Notes: generated by a model not told the origin, from the letters alone. Shown: positions 26,546-35,297, numbered from the stretch's first letter. The stretch is 64,000 nucleotides of DNA from Paraclostridium bifermentans (GCF_019916025.1 NZ_CP079737.1:2356001-2420000); one strand, 5' to 3'. Numbers and translations are program-made.

Positions 26546-26998
26546 TTATCTGATATATATTTCATATTCACATTTTTTGTAAGTTATAGGGGTTCCATTT
26601 GTTTTATCATTATCAAATTGAACAACTTCAATTTTGTGTTTACCCTCTTTTAAATCATTATCACATATAGTTAACGTAACAGAACTTTCTTTCCCTAGCT
26701 TTTCAACTGTATTTAACTTTCCATCTATATATATATAACTTACTCTAGAATCATCAAAGTCTTTTGAGCTAAGTCCAACTTGTCCCAACCCTTTTTTTTC
26801 ATCTCTATATACAGTAGGAATAGAGCCATCTTCTGAATTTGAAACATGAGTAGTAACTATTATACTACCCTTACCTATATCCCCTTCCACTCCAGATGGG
26901 ATTGTTTTTTCAACTTCAACTCTATTTTCAACAACTTCCTTAGAACATCCAACAATAAATACCATCATTAAACACAATAAAAATAATAATTTTTTCAT
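26546..26998 (-). CDS. Small lipoprotein of unknown function
   Basis: A ~150-residue lipoprotein. The start is the ATG at 26998, placed by GGAGG 5 bases upstream. The signal peptide MKKLLFLLCLMMVFIVGC ends in a clear lipobox. The mature part looks like one beta-sandwich: GSIIVTTHVSNSEDG, VSYIYIDGKLNTVEKLG, VTLTICDNDLKEGKHKIEVVQFDND, ending YEIYIR. It is probably an extracellular Ig-like or carbohydrate-binding-like fold; no family recognised. No terminator of its own was recognised. Confidence 0.8.
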   Translation of the reverse strand: MKKLLFLLCLMMVFIVGCSKEVVENRVEVEKTIPSGVEGDIGKGSIIVTTHVSNSEDGSIPTVYRDEKKGLGQVGLSSKDFDDSRVSYIYIDGKLNTVEKLGKESSVTLTICDNDLKEGKHKIEVVQFDNDKTNGTPITYKKCEYEIYIR

Positions 26999-27054
26999 TA
27001 CATCCTCCAAAATCTCAATATTATTACTCTTTAGTGTTCCCAATTTTATACAAA

Positions 27055-27088
27055 AAAAGCATGAATTAATATATTAATTCATGCTTTT
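27055..27088. terminator. Terminator after SulP gene
   Basis: AAAAGCATGAATTAATA and its perfect complement form a fully palindromic stem with flanking A and T runs. Confidence 0.85.
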
Positions 27089-27183
27089 AAAAGAATTATT
27101 TTAATAAATAATTATTAACGTAGCATTTTATATTGCCTTTTTTGACAATTATGCAAAGAAAATAACTATTTACTAAAGTTTTA

Positions 27184-28455
27184 TTATGCAGCTTCTAATT
27201 CTTCATCTTCGTCTTTTTCTTGTCTAGATTTTATAAATTTAAATACATAATGAACTGCCATACCCACTCCAATAGCAAATACTAAGTCAAATACTACTGT
27301 AAATGTAAAAGTTATAAGCAGTACTAAAACATCTGATTTACTTGAAGATAATAGTTCCTTAAAATGAGACCATTCTCCCATATTATATGAAACAATAATA
27401 AGTATAGCTGCTAAAGTCGTCATTGGTATTAGCTTTGCGAAAGGCATAAGAATAACCATTATAAGTAATAATGTTATAGCATGTACCATTCCTGATATAG
27501 GGCTTCTACCTCCATTTTTTACGTTTGCAGCAGTTCTTGCTATAGCTCCAGTTGCAGGAATTCCTCCAAATAAAGAAGATGCTATATTTCCTAACCCTTG
27601 TGCTACAAGTTCCATATTTGAATCATGTTTATCATCTATCATATTATCTGAAACTACACAAGAAAGTAGTGATTCTATAGCTCCTAATAGTGCAATTGTA
27701 AGTGCTGGATTTATTAAGTTTATAATTGTTTTTACATCCATATGTGGTATTTGTGGCTTAGGTATTGAAGATGATATTTCACTAAATCTAGTACCTATTG
27801 TGTCTGTTGGTAAGTTTAATAAATTTACAGCTAATGTAGAAACTATTAGCGCTATTATTGAAGCTGGAACCTTTTTATTTACCTTAGGCCAGTAAATTAA
27901 AATTAAAACACAAGATAGACCTATTAGAAATGATGCTATATCAAAAGTAGATATGTTTTGTATATAGCTTTCAACTTTGCCTATAAACTCTGCTGGCACA
28001 TCCTCTATTTTAAATCCAAAAAAATCTTTTAATTGAGTTGTAAGTAATGTTACTGCTATTCCGCTCGTAAATCCTACTGTAATTGTTTGTGGTACATATT
28101 TTATTAAAGATCCAAATCTAAGTAGTCCCATAACTACTAATATAATTCCTGCCATCATTGTAGATGTTATAAGTCCAGTTATTCCATAAGTTTTAACTAC
28201 TCCATAAACAATTACAACAAATGCTCCTGTAGGTCCTCCTATTTGAACCTTACTACCACCTAGAAGAGAAATTACAAACCCTGCAAATATAGCAGTTATA
28301 AGACCTTTCTCTGGTGATACTCCTGAAGATATAGCTAATGCTATCGAAAGTGGTAAAGCTATTATAGCAACTATTATACCTGCTATTATATCTTTTCCAA
28401 CTTGATCTTTAGTAAGCTCATTATCTTTCATCATTTTAAATAACTTTGGTGACAC
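27184..28455 (-). CDS. SulP-family anion permease
   Basis: A 423-residue SLC26/SulP transporter for sulfate, bicarbonate or other anions. It has KDIIAGIIVAIIALPLSIALAISSGVSPEKGL, GSKVQIGGPTGAFVVIVYG (the conserved SulP signature) and ELVAQGLGNIASSLFGGIPATGAIARTAANVKNGGRSPISGM. The C-terminal STAS domain is missing; the protein ends soon after the last TM helix. I choose GTG at 28455, because GGAAGGAAG precedes it by 7 bases, over an ATG 36 bases upstream without a site. Substrate is undetermined. Confidence 0.9.
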   Translation of the reverse strand: MSPKLFKMMKDNELTKDQVGKDIIAGIIVAIIALPLSIALAISSGVSPEKGLITAIFAGFVISLLGGSKVQIGGPTGAFVVIVYGVVKTYGITGLITSTMMAGIILVVMGLLRFGSLIKYVPQTITVGFTSGIAVTLLTTQLKDFFGFKIEDVPAEFIGKVESYIQNISTFDIASFLIGLSCVLILIYWPKVNKKVPASIIALIVSTLAVNLLNLPTDTIGTRFSEISSSIPKPQIPHMDVKTIINLINPALTIALLGAIESLLSCVVSDNMIDDKHDSNMELVAQGLGNIASSLFGGIPATGAIARTAANVKNGGRSPISGMVHAITLLLIMVILMPFAKLIPMTTLAAILIIVSYNMGEWSHFKELLSSSKSDVLVLLITFTFTVVFDLVFAIGVGMAVHYVFKFIKSRQEKDEDEELEAA

Positions 28456-28558
28456 GAAAACACTTCCTTCCAAAACTAAATATTGCAACATTTAATATAT
28501 TAATCCTATTTTTTGATAAAGTCCATACATAATTTTTAAAATTTGTGTTAAAAACAAA

Positions 28559-28586
28559 AAAGATACTCCGCAATCGAAGTATCTTT
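28559..28586 (-). terminator. Terminator after DUF1858 gene
   Basis: AAAGATACT pairs with AGTATCTTT around a 10-base loop, followed on the minus strand by TTTTGTTTTT. Confidence 0.8.
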
Positions 28587-28594
28587 CATATTCC

Positions 28595-28783
28595 TTAAAT
28601 TTCGTTCAGTTTTTGAAGTAATTCTTCTAAATCTATATCATGTATATATGCAGCTTGTTCTAAAGTTTCCATTTGTGCTGAAGGACATCCTAAACATCCC
28701 ATTTCATAAGACATTAAAACATTTACTGAATTTGGTTTTTTATTAATTAAATCTCCTATTAAGGTATTTTTATCTATTTTCAT
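28595..28783 (-). CDS. DUF1858 domain protein (hybrid-cluster-protein-associated redox disulfide type)
   Basis: A 62-residue stand-alone DUF1858 domain. It has the pattern IDKNTLIGDLINKKPNSVNVLMSYEMGCLGCPSAQMETLEQAA, with the CxxC pair in GCLGCPSA. The family includes the N-terminus of ScdA/RIC iron-sulfur repair proteins and small proteins found with hybrid cluster protein in anaerobes. It is likely a redox-active disulfide or Fe-S partner in nitrosative stress. The ATG follows AAAGGAG. A CRP/FNR-type palindrome upstream (28865-28878) supports regulated expression. Confidence 0.88.
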   Translation of the reverse strand: MKIDKNTLIGDLINKKPNSVNVLMSYEMGCLGCPSAQMETLEQAAYIHDIDLEELLQKLNEI

Positions 28784-29126
28784 TTTAAATTCTCCTTTAA
28801 TAATAGTTCGTATTTTTCTAATTTTATTACATCTTAATATTATAATATTTTTAAACTTTTTTCCGTAACATACGTTACATTTTTAATTTTTTTGTTAATA
28901 ATTAAAAGCATGAAAATCTTTATTATGGTAAAATTTTATTTTACATTAAAATTTTACATTCCCATTTATTTTCTTTTTAATGTTTTTATGATAAAATATG
29001 TTATATATTTATGCTTGCTTGAATATAAATTTAATTGTGAAACTTGTACATACTATAAATATATTTTAAATTTCAAGCATAACTTGTTATCATAATTTAA
29101 ATTTGAAATAATCTAGGAGGATTAAT
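28784..29126. other. Divergent intergenic region with CRP/FNR-type site
   Basis: The 343 bases hold the promoter and palindrome of the DUF1858 gene and the upstream region of the 29127 gene. GTAAAATTTT (28929-28938 area) is repeated in inverted form ten bases on, within very AT-rich sequence. A plus-strand ORF at 28892-29095 lacks a ribosome site and is not credited. Confidence 0.5.
28839..28878 (-). promoter_or_regulatory. CRP/FNR-family (HcpR-like) site and -10 element
   Basis: GTAAC-ATAC-GTTAC (28865-28878) is a perfect inverted repeat. On the minus strand a TATAAT (28839-28844) follows. With +1 near 28832, the repeat centre lies about 40 bases upstream, the class II activator position of CRP/FNR proteins. 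No good -35 is present, as expected for an activated promoter. Confidence 0.65.
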
Positions 29127-29579
29127 ATGAGCTTAAAAGACAAATTCGCATCATCATACGCTAGATCTAAAACAATGTCTGGCCCTGAAAAAAAAGCTAA
29201 TGAAATAATGGGGAAATTATTACTTAAAAAGAGTATTATTCCTATGATCATAATGTTAGTTGTTTGGATGACAGGTATATACTTTAAAGTTAATGGTTGG
29301 GTATTATTCGGAATCGTACTTGTTATCGCTGTTGGTACTTATTTTTACATCAAAAAACAAGGTGACAAATATCAAAACTTCAAACCTTTTGTTGGAAATT
29401 TAATAAGCCTTGAGAAAAAGGGTAAAAAAGAGTATGTAGCTATAATAAAACAAGGTAAAAGAGTTGATAAGCTACAAATAAAATATGGTGGCGAAGAGTT
29501 AGAAAAAGTTAAAAAGAACCAATTAGTTCAAATAAGTTATAATAAAGATGAAAAAATTGCAATCGTTGTAACTAAATAA
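29127..29579 (+). CDS. Two-TM membrane protein of unknown function
   Basis: A 150-residue protein. A basic N-terminus (MSLKDKFASSYARSKTMSGP) is followed by two adjacent TM helices (~37-56 and ~60-77). A ~70-residue cytoplasmic C-terminal domain of small beta type follows (NFKPFVGNLISLEKKGKKEYVAIIKQGKRVDKL). The topology suggests both ends are cytoplasmic. No family recognised. The ATG follows CTAGGAGG and a strong terminator follows the gene. Confidence 0.78.
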   Translation: MSLKDKFASSYARSKTMSGPEKKANEIMGKLLLKKSIIPMIIMLVVWMTGIYFKVNGWVLFGIVLVIAVGTYFYIKKQGDKYQNFKPFVGNLISLEKKGKKEYVAIIKQGKRVDKLQIKYGGEELEKVKKNQLVQISYNKDEKIAIVVTK

Positions 29580-29590
29580 TTTTTCAAAGG

Positions 29591-29625
29591 AAAAGCTTCT
29601 ACTAAATTAATGTAGAAGCTTTTTT
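29591..29625. terminator. Bidirectional terminator
   Basis: AAAAGCTTCTAC pairs perfectly with GTAGAAGCTTTT around a 9-base loop. It serves the plus-strand gene and the convergent TSCPD gene. Confidence 0.88.
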
Positions 29626-29628
29626 ATA

Positions 29629-29886
29629 TTACTCTTTTAATACATACTTTTTATATATTTTAAGCGCATTCGCAAGTTGATCTGGGCAAGATGATTCTCT
29701 ATTTTTGCATGGAATTTTTTCAAATGCTTCTATAATTTCATCAATATTCTTTCCTTCAATCAAATTTTTAATTCCTATTAAATTCCCTGCACAACCCCCT
29801 TCAAATATTACATCTTTTAACATGTCTCCTTCTATGTCTAATAAAATTGATTTTGAACAAACACCACTAGTATAATATCTATACAT
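29629..29886 (-). CDS. TSCPD-domain protein (TIGR03905 type)
   Basis: An 85-residue small protein: MYRYYTSGVCSKSILLDIEGDMLKDVIFEGGCAGNLIGIKNLIEG at the start and ESSCPDQLANALKIYKKYV at the end. The CPDQLA motif gives the TSCPD domain its name; the domain also forms the C-terminus of some class II ribonucleotide reductases. Three conserved-looking cysteines (GVCSK, GGCAG, SSCPD) suggest metal or thiol chemistry. The start is the ATG at 29886 after AAGGTG. Role unknown. Confidence 0.88.
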   Translation of the reverse strand: MYRYYTSGVCSKSILLDIEGDMLKDVIFEGGCAGNLIGIKNLIEGKNIDEIIEAFEKIPCKNRESSCPDQLANALKIYKKYVLKE

Positions 29887-30087
29887 ACACATCACCTTAT
29901 TTTAATATTTTATACATATTTATTTATAAACATTATAATTTATGAGGATTTTAAATATTTTTTTATAATTTATATTTTATATATATCAATTAGTAGTTAT
30001 AATTATAATAATAGCTATATTTGCTCTGAATATATTAGATAGATTGTGTATATAATCTATTAGATTATCTTTTAGGATGTGATACTT

Positions 30088-30534
30088 ATGAGTGATGTGT
30101 TAAAAGAAAACAAACTAAACTTATTTAATAATTTATTTAAATTTTTATTTCTTATGTTTTGGGTTATGTTTTGGTTTATAGGAATAATCCTTACAGATTA
30201 TAAATTTAATAAAATAGCAATATACTTTTTTATTGCATATAGTTCAGTTTGTATAATATATATTATTAGTTATGTAATTTATATGAAAGCTTCAAATAAT
30301 TTTGAAAAAAAGATAGAAATTTTTTATAAAATTTCAACGCTTTTATCATTTATTTTCTCCACATTAAGTTACTATATATTCCCTATTAGTATTATGTGGT
30401 TTTTAATTAAGCTATCATTATTATTTACATATATGTATATTTCTATATTAAAAGTTTATAAATACAAACTTGAAGAAGGCGTTGTTGGTATACTAGCATC
30501 TGCTTTAATGCTATTTATGTTTCTTAGATACTAA
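30088..30534 (+). CDS. Polytopic membrane protein of unknown function
   Basis: A 148-residue protein with four to five TM helices: LFKFLFLMFWVMFWFIGII, IAIYFFIAYSSVCIIYIISYVIY, FYKISTLLSFIFSTLSYYIF, IMWFLIKLSLLFTYMYISI, and a final one ending MLFMFLRY. No motif was recognised. The start is the ATG at 30088, with AGGATGTG upstream; the GTG at 30079 overlaps that site. It may be expressed alone, since no terminator was seen before the parvulin gene, 103 bases downstream. Confidence 0.68.
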   Translation: MSDVLKENKLNLFNNLFKFLFLMFWVMFWFIGIILTDYKFNKIAIYFFIAYSSVCIIYIISYVIYMKASNNFEKKIEIFYKISTLLSFIFSTLSYYIFPISIMWFLIKLSLLFTYMYISILKVYKYKLEEGVVGILASALMLFMFLRY

Positions 30535-30637
30535 AATTATTAGTTTTTTGAAATATTAGACATATTTAGTATTTTTTGATATTATTTATCTTAGTAGTAA
30601 AATACTATTAATAATCAAATAAAAAGGAGTTATTATA

Positions 30638-31393
30638 ATGGAAAGAACAGTTTTAGCCACTATCGGTGAAAAAGAAATAACTAATATTGATATCGAGAAT
30701 GCTTTAAAAAGCTTAGACCCATACCAAGCTATGCAATTTAATACAGAAGAAGGTAAAAAAAGATTACTAGAAGATTTAGTAAATCAAGAGTTATTCTACC
30801 TTGAAGCTAAAGACGAAAATTTACATAATGACGAAAATTTCAAAGCTGAAATGAAAAGAATAGAAGAAAATATGTTAAAACAATATTCTATAAATAAAGT
30901 TTTAGCATCTGTTAAATTAACTGATGAAGAAATAGCTAACTTCTATGAAGCTAACAAAACTAAATTTGTTAAGCCTGAAACAGCATCTGCTAAACACATA
31001 TTAGTTGATACTGAAGAATTAGCTAATGACTTATTAAACAAAATAAATAGTAATGAAATATCATTCGAAGAAGCAGCTAGAGAGCATTCTTCTTGCCCAT
31101 CTAAAGATGCTGATGGAGATTTAGGTACTTTCCCTAGAGGACAAATGGTTCCTGAGTTCGAAGAAGCTGTATTTAATATGAATAGAGGCGACGTACAAGG
31201 TCCAGTTAAAACTCAATTCGGATATCACTTAATAAAAGTAGAAGATAGACACGAAGGTGGTCAATCTGAACTTGATGAAGTTAAGGAAGAAATAGCTAAA
31301 AGCTTAATGTACCAAAAACAAAATGAAGTTTACTCTTCAAAAATAAATGACTTAAAAACTAAGTATAATAATTTAGTAAAATTAAACGACTAA
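30638..31393 (+). CDS. Parvulin-type peptidyl-prolyl cis-trans isomerase
   Basis: A 251-residue PPIase. An N-terminal SurA/trigger-like helical region (residues 1-110) is followed by a rotamase domain (~118-215): AKHILVDTEELANDLLNKI, CPSKDADGDLGTFPRGQMVPEFEEAVFNM and GPVKTQFGYHLIKVEDRHEG. No signal peptide or lipobox is present, so unlike PrsA it should be cytoplasmic. The ATG is preceded by AAAAGGAG. It has a strong terminator. Clients unknown. Confidence 0.93.
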   Translation: MERTVLATIGEKEITNIDIENALKSLDPYQAMQFNTEEGKKRLLEDLVNQELFYLEAKDENLHNDENFKAEMKRIEENMLKQYSINKVLASVKLTDEEIANFYEANKTKFVKPETASAKHILVDTEELANDLLNKINSNEISFEEAAREHSSCPSKDADGDLGTFPRGQMVPEFEEAVFNMNRGDVQGPVKTQFGYHLIKVEDRHEGGQSELDEVKEEIAKSLMYQKQNEVYSSKINDLKTKYNNLVKLND

Positions 31394-31394
31394 T

Positions 31395-31435
31395 AAAAAA
31401 AGATAACTAATGGCTAAACATTAGTTATCTTTTTT
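31395..31435. terminator. Bidirectional terminator after PPIase gene
   Basis: AAAAAAGATAACTAATG pairs perfectly with its complement around GCTAAA. Confidence 0.9.
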
Positions 31436-31838
31436 ATGATTTTATCTTTTTATAGCAATATTCAATTATATCTCTTCTTTTAATTATCCCAATAAAAATA
31501 TTTTGGTCATCTATAACTGGCACAAAGTTTTGGTTCATAGATTTAGATATCAAATCTTCTATATTTGCATTTATAGATACAGGTTTATTGTCCATTCTTC
31601 TTTTTACATCACATACATATACATCTTCTATGGCTTTTAATTCTAAATTCAAATCATTCTTTAGATACCATAGTAAGTCCCCCTCTGTAATAGTTCCTAC
31701 ATACGCACCTTCACGATTTATAATAGGTATAGCAGAATATCTATGATACTCCATCTTCTCTAATGCCTGTCTCATTGTATAGTCATCATATATATATGCT
31801 ACTTCACTTTTGGGTGTTATAAAAAATAGTATATTCAA
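31434..31838 (-). CDS. Tandem CBS-domain protein
   Basis: A 134-residue protein made of two CBS domains (Bateman module): FFITPKSEVAYIYDDYTMRQALEKMEYHRYSAIPIINREGAYVGTITEGDLLW and VCDVKRRMDNKPVSINANIEDLISKSMNQNFVPVIDDQNIFIGIIKRRDIIEY. Such modules bind adenine nucleotides and regulate partners. No effector domain is fused. It starts at TTG 31838 after AGGAGGTG. Monocistronic. Target unknown. Confidence 0.92.
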   Translation of the reverse strand: MNILFFITPKSEVAYIYDDYTMRQALEKMEYHRYSAIPIINREGAYVGTITEGDLLWYLKNDLNLELKAIEDVYVCDVKRRMDNKPVSINANIEDLISKSMNQNFVPVIDDQNIFIGIIKRRDIIEYCYKKIKS

Positions 31839-31984
31839 ATACTACACCTCCTATTAAGTAGTATAAACTAAAAAATACATCTATCCATATTTTATCATAT
31901 ATTTAATAAGATTTGAATAAATTAGATTTTATTTCTAATTAAAAAATTTGCTTTGCTTGCTCGGATTTTTAATGTTTTAATAAT

Positions 31985-32022
31985 AAAAAAGCTATTTTTA
32001 TTTAAATAAAAATAGCTTTTTA
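31985..32022 (-). terminator. Terminator after amidase-domain gene
   Basis: AAAAAGCTATTTTTATTT and its complement form a near-perfect palindrome with flanking A and T runs. Confidence 0.85.
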
Positions 32023-32025
32023 TTA

Positions 32026-33177
32026 TTAATAATTAACTTTTATTAAATGGAACTTTATTGCTTTATCACTCCAACCTAAATCCCAAGGCACTAATAATCT
32101 ATCAGTGTTGTGACATGTTACAAGTGGATATCCTTTAGAATCTACTCCAGTAACAGTGGATACATGTGTTATTCTTCCATTTTTTTCATAAGCAACTATA
32201 TCGCCAGGAGTCATGCTATATGCTAGCTTGTACACTTCTTCGTACGAACCTTTTCCTATTAATGATCCTCTTCCACTATATACCAAATAATTTTTAAATC
32301 CTTGGGCATTTACCCAAGCTTTGGTCCCTTCTGTTCCTTCGTAATTCCATGTTCCATTTTTCTTGAATCTTCCACTTTCAAACATAATTTGAGATGCATA
32401 GTTTGCACAATCTCCTCCATCGGGATTGAAATCTTTATATTTTGAGTTAAATTTCATTCCATGCTCTTCATCTGCGGCAGCTCCACAATATTTATGTGCA
32501 TAGTCAATTGCTTTAATCTGTTCAGTGGTTAAGTTTGCATCCTTCTTTTCTTGAGCCAATATATAATTTCTAATATCATCTGATTTTATGTTATCTAGAT
32601 GAAGAGAATCTGCAAATGGGTCAGTATACCATTCTTTTGTAATTATATATTCATTATCTACAATTCTCATATTAAGATAATGATATGTTCCTATCCTAAA
32701 CATATTTTTCATATCTGGTTGATTCTCATAAGAATAATTGTATTCAGTAGATACAGAACATATAATTCCATATAAATTTTCCTCTTTTTCTTTTACTTTA
32801 CTAATTTTAACTCTAGTTTTTATATCATTAAATTTAACACCTTGCTTATATGACCAGTTTTCTAAATATTTCATTTTAGTCACTTCTTGTTCATATGCCC
32901 ATAATCCAAATTTATGATTTACATCATATAATTTTTTCAAAACATCATCATTTTTAGTCAATATAGCCTCATTTCTATGATCAAACAAATTTTCAAGTAA
33001 AAGTTGAAATTGTTCTTTTTCTGGATCTTTATTAGCTTTTACAATTTCATTTCCTCTTATAAATGCATTCAACTTTAGTTCATTTTTATTGTTTAAAATA
33101 ATTGTAGTAATAATACAAATTCCTGCTAATACTAATATTCTCCTTAGTTTTTTGCCTTTTGTATTTTTTATGTTCAA
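32026..33177 (-). CDS. Amidase-domain (PF12671) cell-surface protein
   Basis: A 383-residue protein. The N-terminus is basic with one TM helix (residues ~12-30). The central ~200 residues are an uncharacterised alpha/beta region. The C-terminus (from ~215) is an Amidase_6-type domain: IKAIDYAHKYCG, FNPDGGDCANYASQIMFESGRF, PGDIVAYEKNGRITHVSTVTGVDSKGYPLVTCHNTDRLLVPW. The Cys in GGDCANYASQ and His in ITHVSTV look like the catalytic pair of an NlpC/P60-like fold. The start is TTG 33177, 7 bases after AGGAGG. Similar proteins occur in Clostridium and Bacillus; the substrate is unknown, perhaps cell-wall peptides. Confidence 0.85.
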   Translation of the reverse strand: MNIKNTKGKKLRRILVLAGICIITTIILNNKNELKLNAFIRGNEIVKANKDPEKEQFQLLLENLFDHRNEAILTKNDDVLKKLYDVNHKFGLWAYEQEVTKMKYLENWSYKQGVKFNDIKTRVKISKVKEKEENLYGIICSVSTEYNYSYENQPDMKNMFRIGTYHYLNMRIVDNEYIITKEWYTDPFADSLHLDNIKSDDIRNYILAQEKKDANLTTEQIKAIDYAHKYCGAAADEEHGMKFNSKYKDFNPDGGDCANYASQIMFESGRFKKNGTWNYEGTEGTKAWVNAQGFKNYLVYSGRGSLIGKGSYEEVYKLAYSMTPGDIVAYEKNGRITHVSTVTGVDSKGYPLVTCHNTDRLLVPWDLGWSDKAIKFHLIKVNY

Positions 33178-33335
33178 GTTTGTTCCTCCTATCAAATAAT
33201 AGACTTTATCTTAAGAATATAGAGTATTTCAAAGCTAACATAATATTTTATATAGTTTTTACATTTTTTTAGCCAAATATAATTAAATTTATGGTATAAT
33301 TGTCTAACATTAAATTAAAGGAAAGAGGTGCTCAG

Positions 33336-33950
33336 TTGCTAACAAAAATGAAACTGTCTAAAGTAAATAATGTTCTTACTAATAATATATATGCAAATTT
33401 TCGTTTTTTAAGTGAGGAAAATTTTGGTGATGTCTCAAAACTCTACGAAGAAGTGAGTAATTCTATGGATAATAAAAATTGGTTAAAAAGTAGAGATCAT
33501 GCCGGATTAAAAAAAACCGTCGATAATGGTGGTTTTATAATTGGTTGTTATGTAGGTTTAGATCTTATTGCTTGTGCTCTTTGTGATGTCCCTAGCATAA
33601 AGGATTTAGAACTTTTATCTTCTTTAGGAGTTTCTGTTGAAGACTTTAAAAGCACTTATATATCAGGTTTTGTTATGGTTCATCCTATGTACAGAGGAAA
33701 TTCGCTTCAAAGTAAATTACTTGATTTAAGAATAGATATAGCTAAATCTCAACGTAAAAAATATATATTAACAGTAGCTGCTGTAGATAATATTCACAGC
33801 ATAAACAATATTTTAAATAAAGGATTTGAATTCAAAACTCAACAAGAAAATGAATATGGAATTTTAAGAAACATATTCTTAAAAGATTTATTCCCTTGTG
33901 ATGAAAATGAAAATTTCATAGATAACAACATTATGACTGATGTAATATAA
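33336..33950 (+). CDS. GNAT family N-acetyltransferase
   Basis: A ~204-residue acetyl-CoA-dependent acyltransferase. The GNAT core lies at residues ~60-190, with GFIIGCYVGLDLIACAL (beta2-beta4), GFVMVHPMYRGNSLQSKLLDLRIDIAK (motif A, the P-loop region MYRGNSLQSKL binds CoA), and VDNIHSINNILNKGFEFK (motif B). The start is TTG 33336, 5 bases after AGAGGTG. Substrate cannot be predicted. Ends in a strong terminator. Confidence 0.87.
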   Translation: MLTKMKLSKVNNVLTNNIYANFRFLSEENFGDVSKLYEEVSNSMDNKNWLKSRDHAGLKKTVDNGGFIIGCYVGLDLIACALCDVPSIKDLELLSSLGVSVEDFKSTYISGFVMVHPMYRGNSLQSKLLDLRIDIAKSQRKKYILTVAAVDNIHSINNILNKGFEFKTQQENEYGILRNIFLKDLFPCDENENFIDNNIMTDVI

Positions 33951-33980
33951 AAGAGACCTTTGAAATAAAGGTCTCTTTTT
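33949..33980 (+). terminator. Terminator after GNAT gene
   Basis: AAAGAGACCTTT pairs with AAAGGTCTCTTTTT around a short loop, followed by T residues. Confidence 0.88.
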
Positions 33981-34137
33981 CCACGTTGTAAGGTTCTTAT
34001 ATGTCTTTGTACTTCATAGTATATATTATTCATAATTGTTAATTTTGCTACACTTTAATTTAAAAGATAAGTAACACTTATTATTTATTTTTATAATATA
34101 TTATTAAGTTAGTTTATACTTTTCAAGGGGGTATTTT

Positions 34138-34458
34138 ATGAATATTAATGATAAGGCAAAAGATTTAGCATTGTGCATAAGAAATACTAGTGAGTTTAAA
34201 ACTATGAATAAAGCAAAGAAAGATCTTGATAGAAATTCAACTTTAAGAAAACAATTTGATGAATATGTAAAAAAGAAAAACCTTATATATTCTAGATATA
34301 AGATAGAGGATGCATCAAAAAAAATAAGTCAATTAAATAGAGATTATGATAAATTTTTTAATCATCCTCTAGTTTCTAATTATATGAATGCAAATAGAAA
34401 TTTTAATACGATGATGGAAAACTTATATAAACAAATAGAATCTGAATTAACTAAATAA
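34138..34458 (+). CDS. YlbF family regulator
   Basis: A 106-residue all-helical protein of the Com_YlbF family: INDKAKDLALCIRNTSEFKTMNKAKKDLDRNSTLRKQFDEYVKKKN, and the C-terminal half NHPLVSNYMNANRNFNTMMENLYKQIESEL. In Bacillus, YlbF, YmcA and YaaT form a complex with Fe-S clusters that directs RNA maturation by RNase Y and influences sporulation and competence. Which paralogue this is cannot be told. The ATG follows CAAGGGGGT. Monocistronic. Confidence 0.86.
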   Translation: MNINDKAKDLALCIRNTSEFKTMNKAKKDLDRNSTLRKQFDEYVKKKNLIYSRYKIEDASKKISQLNRDYDKFFNHPLVSNYMNANRNFNTMMENLYKQIESELTK

Positions 34459-34494
34459 AAAAATAAAAGAGACGATTACGTCTCTTTTATTTTT
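34459..34494. terminator. Bidirectional terminator
   Basis: AAAAATAAAAGAGACG pairs perfectly with its complement around ATTA. It overlaps the 3' end of the convergent VanY-like gene. Confidence 0.9.
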
Positions 34495-35185
34495 CAAAGT
34501 GTTGATAGTCTTTTAAATTAGACCATTCTCCACCCCATGTCCACCCTCTTTTAGTAAAGGCATTATAGCATGCATCACCCTTTTTTATCATTCCCTTAAT
34601 ATTTTCATTTCTTTCTATGTAATCTTGACCTTTCTTAGGGCTTACAACTCCATTTTTGACCATAGGATTAATAAGAGGATTTATATCTATAGCTAATCCT
34701 TTTGAATGGTTTGATAATACTTTTGATCCGTCTACAACCCTATAACAAAACGAAGATGTATTATTATTGGACATAGATAATTCATCATCTGCACCATAAT
34801 TATCAATTATACTTACTTTTTCTATAGGATACTTATTTTCATAAAGTTCTTTAAATATATCTATAACTTCTTTCGATACCTTTTTACTAACTACCATATC
34901 TCCTATGTGTGGCTTATTATCAAATCCATAATATGTTATTTTTAAATAATCCAAAGAATCTTTATCAACAGAATCTTTATCAGGAATAGAGTTCCCAATC
35001 ATCTTTCCATATATATTATCTGGAATATTTTGAACTTCAAATAAAGGTTTAAATTCTTCTTTCTCTATTTTTTTAGTTACTTTTTCCTCATTAGATTCTT
35101 TCTTTTCATTAAATGTATTACACCCAATACATGCTAAAATCACGCAACTAATTGTAGCTACGTATAAAATTTTTTTTAAAAACAT
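34487..35185 (-). CDS. VanY-like D,D-carboxypeptidase/L,D-endopeptidase lipoprotein (M15)
   Basis: A 232-residue zinc peptidase lipoprotein. Signal peptide MFLKKILYVATISCVILACIGC ends in a lipobox. The M15 domain holds the zinc motif S-x-H-x6-D in SNHSKGLAIDINPL (~168-181) and the final zinc His in GWTWGGEWSNLKDYQHFEK at the C-terminus, as in the M15C/VanY-like family. It should cleave peptidoglycan peptides outside the membrane. Own terminator, no operon. Confidence 0.9.
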   Translation of the reverse strand: MFLKKILYVATISCVILACIGCNTFNEKKESNEEKVTKKIEKEEFKPLFEVQNIPDNIYGKMIGNSIPDKDSVDKDSLDYLKITYYGFDNKPHIGDMVVSKKVSKEVIDIFKELYENKYPIEKVSIIDNYGADDELSMSNNNTSSFCYRVVDGSKVLSNHSKGLAIDINPLINPMVKNGVVSPKKGQDYIERNENIKGMIKKGDACYNAFTKRGWTWGGEWSNLKDYQHFEK

Positions 35186-35244
35186 TATAACTTTTCCTTT
35201 CTTTACTTAAAATTAACTATACATATATACTATTATTTTACGCC

Positions 35245-35291
35245 AAAAAAATCAAAGCTCATAGCTAATAACTATGAGCTTTGATTTTTTT
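35245..35291 (-). terminator. Terminator after cysteine-rich protein gene
   Basis: A 20-bp perfect stem (AAAAAAATCAAAGCTCATAG and complement) with a short loop; it can work both ways. Confidence 0.92.
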
Positions 35292-35297
35292 ATTTAA

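Noticed and set aside
28892-29095. Plus-strand ORF of 67 codons in the DUF1858 upstream region
   Set aside because: No ribosome site and simple AT-rich composition; it is likely a chance frame.
33839-34033. Minus-strand ORF of 64 codons
   Set aside because: Overlaps the end of the GNAT gene on the other strand and lacks a ribosome site.
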